Below, piece after piece: positions 22,714-26,508 of a stretch of 26,508 nt of DNA (positions within the stretch are counted from its first letter, which is position 1; each line of letters opens with the position of its first letter). The notes beneath the pieces are model-generated. The model ran no database searches. It was not told where the DNA came from and saw only the letters and a program-made list of their open reading frames with translations. Origin of the DNA: JAEUIA01 sp034440255. GTDB lineage: Bacteria > Planctomycetota > UBA1135 > GCA-002686595. Made by a program: the position numbers and the translations under genes. The DNA lies in assembly GCA_034440255.1 (NCBI GenBank), contig JAWXBU010000190.1, positions 1 to 26,508 of the forward strand. The letters run 5' to 3'.

Positions 22714-24396
22714 ATGTCCCTCCCTATCCGAGCGCTCTGTGCGTGGTTCGGCTGGATCGCCGTAGCGGCATCCGGCGCGGCTCAGTCGCAGCCCATGCTG
22801 TTCCACAATGGGCGCATCGTCTTGAACGACGAGCGTGGAGGAGTCGTCGAAGCGCTGCTCGCAGCGAACGGCAAGGTCGTGGCGACCGGCTCGTTCGACG
22901 CGCTGTCGGCGCGCCCCGACGCGCGCGGCGCGACCCTCGAGGACCTGAACGGCGCCGTCGCTGTCCCTGGATTGCAGGATGCGCACGGCGATTTGGCGGC
23001 GCTCGCGCGCACGTTCGACGCGCTCGACTTGTCGACCACGACGTCGTTCGAGGACCTGATCTCGCGCGTCAAAGTGCGCGCGGCGAATCTCAAGGAAGGC
23101 ACCTGGATCCGCGGCTTCGGTTGGAGTGACGCCAACTGGGCCAGCAGCGGCTACCCGCACCATTTTCTGCTCTCCACCGCCGTTTCGAAGCATCCGGTCT
23201 ACCTGGAGCGCGCCGGCGGCAACGTTGCGCTCGTGAACCTGGCCGCGCTCTCGATCGCGAAGTTGGATCAAGTGTTCGAGCCCGAGTTGAAGGTCCAGGG
23301 CGGCCGCGTCGTGCTCGACGAAGGCAAGCGCGCGAGCGGCGTCCTGCTCGACACGGCTTGCGACCTCGTCGAACGCGTGATGCCGTCGGCAGACGCGACG
23401 ACGCGCGCCAAGCATTTCATGTCGGCGCAAGCATTGCTGTTGTCTCACGGCATCACCTGCGTTCACGACATGGGCATGACGCGCTCGACGCTCGCCTTGC
23501 TCGACGGCTTGCGCCGCCATCAGAAGTTGATGCTGCGCGTCGTCGGTTACATCGATTTGAAAGGCGACGTCAAGCCCGAAACGTTGACCGGCCTGCCCAA
23601 GGCACCTGATCCACTCGACATGTTGTCCGTACCGGGCGTGCGCATCGTCGTCGACGGTTCGCTCGACAGCCGCGGCGCGGCGCTGCTCGACGACTACTCC
23701 GACGGACCCCTCGAAAGGGGGCGGCTCGCGATCAGCGAGGACGATTTCAACGCACGACTCGCCGCAGTCGCGCGCGCGGGACTCCAACCGGCCGTACAGG
23801 CGATCGGCGACCGCGCCAATCGCATGGTGCTCGACGCGTTCAGCCGCATGATCGTCGCGGTGCCGGGCTTTCGCGATCTGCGTCCGCGCATCGAACACGC
23901 GCTCGTCGTCACGCCCAAGGATTGGCCGCGTTTTCCTGAACTCGGCGTGATCCCGTCGATGCAGCCGGTGCGCGCGTCGGCGGATCTCTTGTGGGTGCCC
24001 GAGCGGCTCGGCCCCGAACGCACGCGCGGCGCGTACGCGTGGAGAGCGCTCGCCCCCGAACTCGGTCGCCTCGCCTTCGGTAGCGATTTTCCGTACGGAA
24101 ATCCTGATCCACTGCGCGGCTTGTACGCGGCGCGCACGCGTCAGACGCTCGAACTCGCGGGCCAGAACACCGTCGTCGACCAACGACTCGATGGCGCCGC
24201 GGCACTCGCCGGATTCACGAGCGGTGCGGCGTTCGCAGCTTTCCAGGACGATCGTCGCGGGCGACTCGAGCCCGGATTCGCTTGTGACATGACCGTGCTC
24301 AGCGTCGATCCGACCACTGCGGAACCGGAGGACCTCCTGAAGGGTTCCGTGCGTGCGACCGTGGTCAACGGCGCGATCGTCTGGCGCGCGCGCTGA
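22714..24396 (+). CDS. Secreted YtcJ-like metal-dependent amidohydrolase
   Basis: This encodes 560 residues from ATG 22714, which begins a signal peptide (RALCAWFGWIAVAASGAAQ, cleavage near residue 24); codons upstream in frame overlap the divergent SDR gene. The body matches the amidohydrolase-3/YtcJ family: ILVNGR-like LFHNGRIVLNDERGG, AVPGLQDAHGD, GTWIRGFGWSDANW, HGITCVHDMGM, VRIVVDGSLDSRGAALLDDY, QAIGDRANRMVLDAF, RIEHALVV, FGSDFPYGNPDPLRGLYAA and a terminal RLEPGFACDMTVLSVDP. The family hydrolyses C-N bonds in a metal-dependent way; the substrate is unknown. The first metal site is normally H-x-H; here it reads His91-Gly-Asp93, a conservative but unusual replacement. Predicted to act in the periplasm. 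Stands alone; the OsmC-like gene follows after 47 bases. Confidence 0.83.
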   Translation: MSLPIRALCAWFGWIAVAASGAAQSQPMLFHNGRIVLNDERGGVVEALLAANGKVVATGSFDALSARPDARGATLEDLNGAVAVPGLQDAHGDLAALARTFDALDLSTTTSFEDLISRVKVRAANLKEGTWIRGFGWSDANWASSGYPHHFLLSTAVSKHPVYLERAGGNVALVNLAALSIAKLDQVFEPELKVQGGRVVLDEGKRASGVLLDTACDLVERVMPSADATTRAKHFMSAQALLLSHGITCVHDMGMTRSTLALLDGLRRHQKLMLRVVGYIDLKGDVKPETLTGLPKAPDPLDMLSVPGVRIVVDGSLDSRGAALLDDYSDGPLERGRLAISEDDFNARLAAVARAGLQPAVQAIGDRANRMVLDAFSRMIVAVPGFRDLRPRIEHALVVTPKDWPRFPELGVIPSMQPVRASADLLWVPERLGPERTRGAYAWRALAPELGRLAFGSDFPYGNPDPLRGLYAARTRQTLELAGQNTVVDQRLDGAAALAGFTSGAAFAAFQDDRRGRLEPGFACDMTVLSVDPTTAEPEDLLKGSVRATVVNGAIVWRAR

Positions 24397-24428
24397 CGAT
24401 CCTTAGTAGACTCTCCGCGACATCGGCC

Positions 24429-24434
24429 GAGGAG
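24429..24434 (+). promoter_or_regulatory. Shine-Dalgarno of the OsmC-like gene
   Basis: GAGGAG sits 9 bases before the GTG at 24444. It is one of the few clear Shine-Dalgarno sites in the window and supports a GTG start rather than the ATG at 24459 (Met6). Confidence 0.6.
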
Positions 24435-24443
24435 ACGTCACAC

Positions 24444-24869
24444 GTGGTAGAGATCCAGATGAAGTACGAGGGCTCGTTGCGCTGCGCCGCAGTGCACGCT
24501 CCTTCGCGAACGCAGCTCGTGACGGACGCGCCCGTCGACAATCAAGGTAAGGGTGAGAGTTTTTCGCCGACCGATCTGGTCGCGACTGCACTCGGCACCT
24601 GCATCCTGACGACGATGGCTGTCGTCGCGGAACGACACGGTTGGCGCATGGAGGGATCCGAGGCGTCCGTGGTGAAGCACATGGTCGCCGATCCGGCGCG
24701 CCGCATCGGCAAGCTGACCGTCACGATCCGCATGCATGGCACCTTCGACGCTCGCGCACGCGAGACGTTGGAGCGCGCGGCGCACACGTGTCCGGTGCAC
24801 AAATCGTTGGCAGCGAATGTCGAGATCCCGATGAGCTTCGAGTGGGACTCGTCCGGCGTTCGCGCGTGA
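24444..24869 (+). CDS. OsmC/Ohr-family protein
   Basis: The product is 141 residues from a GTG start supported by GAGGAG 9 bases upstream. It has the OsmC pattern: an N-terminal strand region with the conserved Arg (SRTQLVTD), GESFSPTDLVATALGTC with Glu38 and the first redox Cys53, and a second Cys116 in AAHTCPVHKSL. Both peroxidatic and resolving cysteines are therefore present, as expected for a thiol-dependent reductase of organic hydroperoxides. The general YhfA/OsmC branch fits better than classical Ohr, judging by HTCPVHKSL. The cytoplasmic role is presumably detoxification. Its TGA stop overlaps a GTG start of the ABC ATPase (24866-24869), so the two are probably co-translated. Confidence 0.87.
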   Translation: MVEIQMKYEGSLRCAAVHAPSRTQLVTDAPVDNQGKGESFSPTDLVATALGTCILTTMAVVAERHGWRMEGSEASVVKHMVADPARRIGKLTVTIRMHGTFDARARETLERAAHTCPVHKSLAANVEIPMSFEWDSSGVRA

Positions 24870-25705
24870 GCTCTGGTCCGAGCTCCGACCCGATCGTGCG
24901 CGGCGAGTCGCTGGCCTACCGCTATCCGTCGGGACCACACGCGCTCGTCGACGTCGACATCGAAGTGTGTCCTCGCGAGTTGGTCGTCGTGATCGGCCCC
25001 AACGGTTCGGGCAAGAGCACGCTCGTCAAGGTCTTGAGCGGACTCTTGTCGCCTGACGCGGGCCGGGTGACGGTCGCTCCCCAAATACGGATCGAGACGC
25101 TGAGTCCGAGCGAGCGCGCACGCCGCATCGCGCTCGTGCCGCAGTTCCTGCCTGCGGTGCCCGAGGTGAGCGTGCGCACGTTCGTGACCGGCGGACGCTA
25201 CGCGCATCGCCAGCGCGGTTTCGCGGCGGCGCTTCTGGGCAGTTCGCAAAGCGGCTCCGACCAACATGCCGCGACCGAAGCGAAGCGCGCGTGTGATGCG
25301 CTCGACCTCGCCGAGCGAGCGATGACGGAGTTGTCGGGCGGCCAAAGACAGCGCGTCCTCATCGCGCGCGCGGTCGCGCAAGAGGCCGAATCGTTGCTCG
25401 TCGACGAGCCGACGAATGCGCTGGATCCCGAGCATCAGATCCAGGTGTTCGAGTTGGTGAGCTCGCTCGCGCAACAGGGGCGCGGAGCACTCGTGGTCAC
25501 GCACGATCTGAACTTGGCGGCACAGTTCGCGACGCGCATCGTGCTCATGAACGCCGGTCGTGTCGTGATCGATGCGAGTCCCGAGCAGGTGTTGCGGCGC
25601 GAAATTCTCGAGCCCGTCTACGGTCGTCATCTCGCATACATCGAGCGCGCGAGCGCAGACGGTCGCAGCGTACCCATCGTCGTCCCTGCGCGCGGAAAAC
25701 TCTGA
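24866..25705 (+). CDS. ABC transporter ATP-binding protein, FecE/BtuD-type (iron complex or cobalamin)
   Basis: A GTG at 24866, overlapping the OsmC stop, gives 279 residues; a GTG at 24896 is an alternative and no ATG precedes the domain. The nucleotide-binding domain is complete: Walker A GPNGSGKST (44-52), Q-loop VPQ (Gln93), signature LSGGQRQR (156-163), Walker B SLLVDEPTNALD (177-188) and the H-loop VTHDL (His213). The segment after the Q-loop (PEVSVRTFVTGGRYAHR) is typical of ATPases paired with FecCD-type permeases that import siderophore-iron, haem or vitamin B12. No permease or substrate-binding protein is in the window, so the partner must be encoded elsewhere. The stop overlaps the methyltransferase start as TGATG (25703-25707). 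A short Ser/Gln/His-rich insertion lies at about 125-137. Confidence 0.87.
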   Translation: MSSGPSSDPIVRGESLAYRYPSGPHALVDVDIEVCPRELVVVIGPNGSGKSTLVKVLSGLLSPDAGRVTVAPQIRIETLSPSERARRIALVPQFLPAVPEVSVRTFVTGGRYAHRQRGFAAALLGSSQSGSDQHAATEAKRACDALDLAERAMTELSGGQRQRVLIARAVAQEAESLLVDEPTNALDPEHQIQVFELVSSLAQQGRGALVVTHDLNLAAQFATRIVLMNAGRVVIDASPEQVLRREILEPVYGRHLAYIERASADGRSVPIVVPARGKL

Positions 25706-26355
25706 TGTCCGATCATTCGAACGTACTCTCAGGCGCGCACTTCGAGTACATCGCGGCGCGTACGCGCAAGGACGATCCGTTCCTCGAACAGTTGAAGGCC
25801 ACGGCGCGCGAGCAAGGCATTCCGGCGATCTGGGTCGCGCCGGAACAAGCCGCGTTCCTGCGCATCTTGTTGCGTGCGGCGAAGGTCCGCGACGTCGTCG
25901 AGGTCGGCACTCTGGCCGGGTACTCGGCGATCCAGATGGCGCGCGCGTTGCCGGATGGGGGACGCGTCCAGACGATCGAATTGGAGCCGAAACACGTGGC
26001 TTTCGCGCGTGAGTGGATCGCGAAGAGCGACGTGGCGGACAAAGTCACCGTGCTCGAAGGTCGCGCGGCCGACGTGCTCGCGACGTTGCCTGCGAACTCG
26101 GCGGATGCGGCGTTCATCGACGCGGACAAGACCAACTATCCCACGTATTTGGAGCACGCACTGCGCATCGTGCGTACGGGCGGGTTGGTACTGGTCGACA
26201 ACGCGTTTGCGTTTGGGCAAGTGCTCGAGCGACAGCCGAGGGATCGCGAAGCGCCGGCGATTCAGCGCTTCAATGAAGTGATGGCGGGGGAGAAGAGGTT
26301 GGAGAGCGTGATCGTGCCGCTTGGGGACGGAGTGTGGGTGGGCGTCAAGACGTAG
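25705..26355 (+). CDS. Class I SAM-dependent O-methyltransferase (CCoAOMT-like)
   Basis: The product is 216 residues, normal for the bacterial catechol/caffeoyl-CoA-type O-methyltransferase family. Motif I EVGTLAGYSA (66-75) binds SAM, VQTIELEPKHVAFARE supplies the ribose-binding acidic residue, and AAFIDADKTNYPTYLE (135-150) holds the metal ligand Asp139 and the family-typical DADK. LVLVDNAFAFG (162-172) adds Asp165-Asn166. ATG 25705 is fixed by the TGATG overlap with the ABC gene. The enzyme methylates a hydroxyl of a small cytoplasmic molecule, metal-dependently; the substrate is unknown. It ends with TAG at 26353-26355, directly followed by a perfect palindrome. Confidence 0.88.
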   Translation: MSDHSNVLSGAHFEYIAARTRKDDPFLEQLKATAREQGIPAIWVAPEQAAFLRILLRAAKVRDVVEVGTLAGYSAIQMARALPDGGRVQTIELEPKHVAFAREWIAKSDVADKVTVLEGRAADVLATLPANSADAAFIDADKTNYPTYLEHALRIVRTGGLVLVDNAFAFGQVLERQPRDREAPAIQRFNEVMAGEKRLESVIVPLGDGVWVGVKT

Positions 26356-26376
26356 TCGCGGCGAATTCGCCGCGAC
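26355..26376 (+). terminator. Perfect 22-base palindrome directly after the methyltransferase stop
   Basis: The half-site GTCGCGGCGAA (26355-26365) is followed without interruption by its exact reverse complement TTCGCCGCGAC (26366-26376). In RNA this can fold into a strong GC stem with a small AAUU loop. It sits where the operon should end, but no T-run follows, so it is either a non-canonical terminator or 3'-end stabiliser, or a protein-binding palindrome. The terminator call is inference from position. Confidence 0.4.
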
Positions 26377-26409
26377 CAGCCAGCGGAGGATTCTGTGCCG
26401 GTCCCCTGT

Positions 26410-26428
26410 TGCCTTACAGCGCCCTTCG
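26410..26428 (+). repeat. 19-base direct repeat, copy 1
   Basis: TGCCTTACAGCGCCCTTCG occurs here and again exactly 80 bases downstream. The copy lies in the gene-free stretch after the methyltransferase, and I recognised no coding sequence across it. The function is unknown. Confidence 0.7.
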
Positions 26429-26489
26429 CGTCCGCCCCGGTCAAACCCCACATGATCCCGACATACATGACTCCGGCCGCGTGTCGCTG

Positions 26490-26508
26490 TGCCTTACAGC
26501 GCCCTTCG
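26490..26508 (+). repeat. 19-base direct repeat, copy 2, reaching the window edge
   Basis: Identical to the copy at 26410-26428. The window ends on its last base, so the repeat may extend or continue as an array beyond the edge. The bases between copies (26429-26489) show no gene. Confidence 0.7.

Noticed and set aside
26410..26508. CRISPR array
   Set aside because: There are only two copies of a 19-base repeat with about 61 bases between them and no cas genes; spacing and length do not fit.

Overview
The window is GC-rich, almost entirely coding, with strong G/C preference at third codon positions. No rRNA or tRNA was seen. It looks like a chromosomal segment of a Gram-negative-type bacterium with an outer membrane: there is an outer-membrane polysaccharide export lipoprotein, a lipobox and several signal peptides. 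The mix of a secreted PHB-depolymerase-like esterase, a PEP-CTERM/exosortase-type exopolysaccharide (EPS) gene set, a sigma-54 activator and a very large TPR membrane protein fits Planctomycetota best. Myxococcota or a similar lineage cannot be excluded without a phylogeny.

Left edge (1-1681): the 3' end of a HepT-type toxin gene, then a convergent secreted alpha/beta-hydrolase. Sugar-nucleotide block (1816-4481): rmlA, rmlD and rmlB for dTDP-4-keto-6-deoxyglucose and dTDP-L-rhamnose, with no rmlC; rmlB carries an apparent one-base frameshift near its 3' end. EPS export and assembly block (4589-11335): outer-membrane export lipoprotein, Wzz-like chain-length protein, O-antigen-ligase-like membrane protein, asparagine-synthase-like amidotransferase and a polysaccharide deacetylase. 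The last three resemble the subfamilies that accompany exosortase A, but no exosortase or PEP-CTERM substrate is in the window.

Regulatory block (11284-16841, minus strand): an NtrC-type sigma-54 activator with a degenerate receiver domain, followed 20 bases later by a 1373-residue membrane-anchored TPR protein. Divergent from it (16964-21857) lies the most unusual part: one open frame of about 1223 codons encoding three consecutive GT4-like glycosyltransferase modules, followed with a 4-base overlap by a fourth, reduced and probably degenerate module that carries a second apparent frameshift.

Right part (21841-26355): an SDR oxidoreductase (minus), a secreted YtcJ-like amidohydrolase, and a tightly overlapping trio of OsmC-like protein, FecE-type ABC ATPase and class I O-methyltransferase. 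The last 153 bases hold no gene; they contain a perfect palindrome directly after the methyltransferase stop and two copies of a 19-base direct repeat, the second at the window edge.

Working model (inference): the rml genes supply deoxysugar nucleotides, the multi-module glycosyltransferases build or decorate a repeat unit, the amidotransferase and deacetylase modify it, and the ligase, chain-length and export proteins polymerise and export it, while the sigma-54 regulator and TPR protein control or scaffold the process. An initiating sugar-phosphate transferase and a Wzx flippase are not seen and must lie elsewhere if the pathway is complete.
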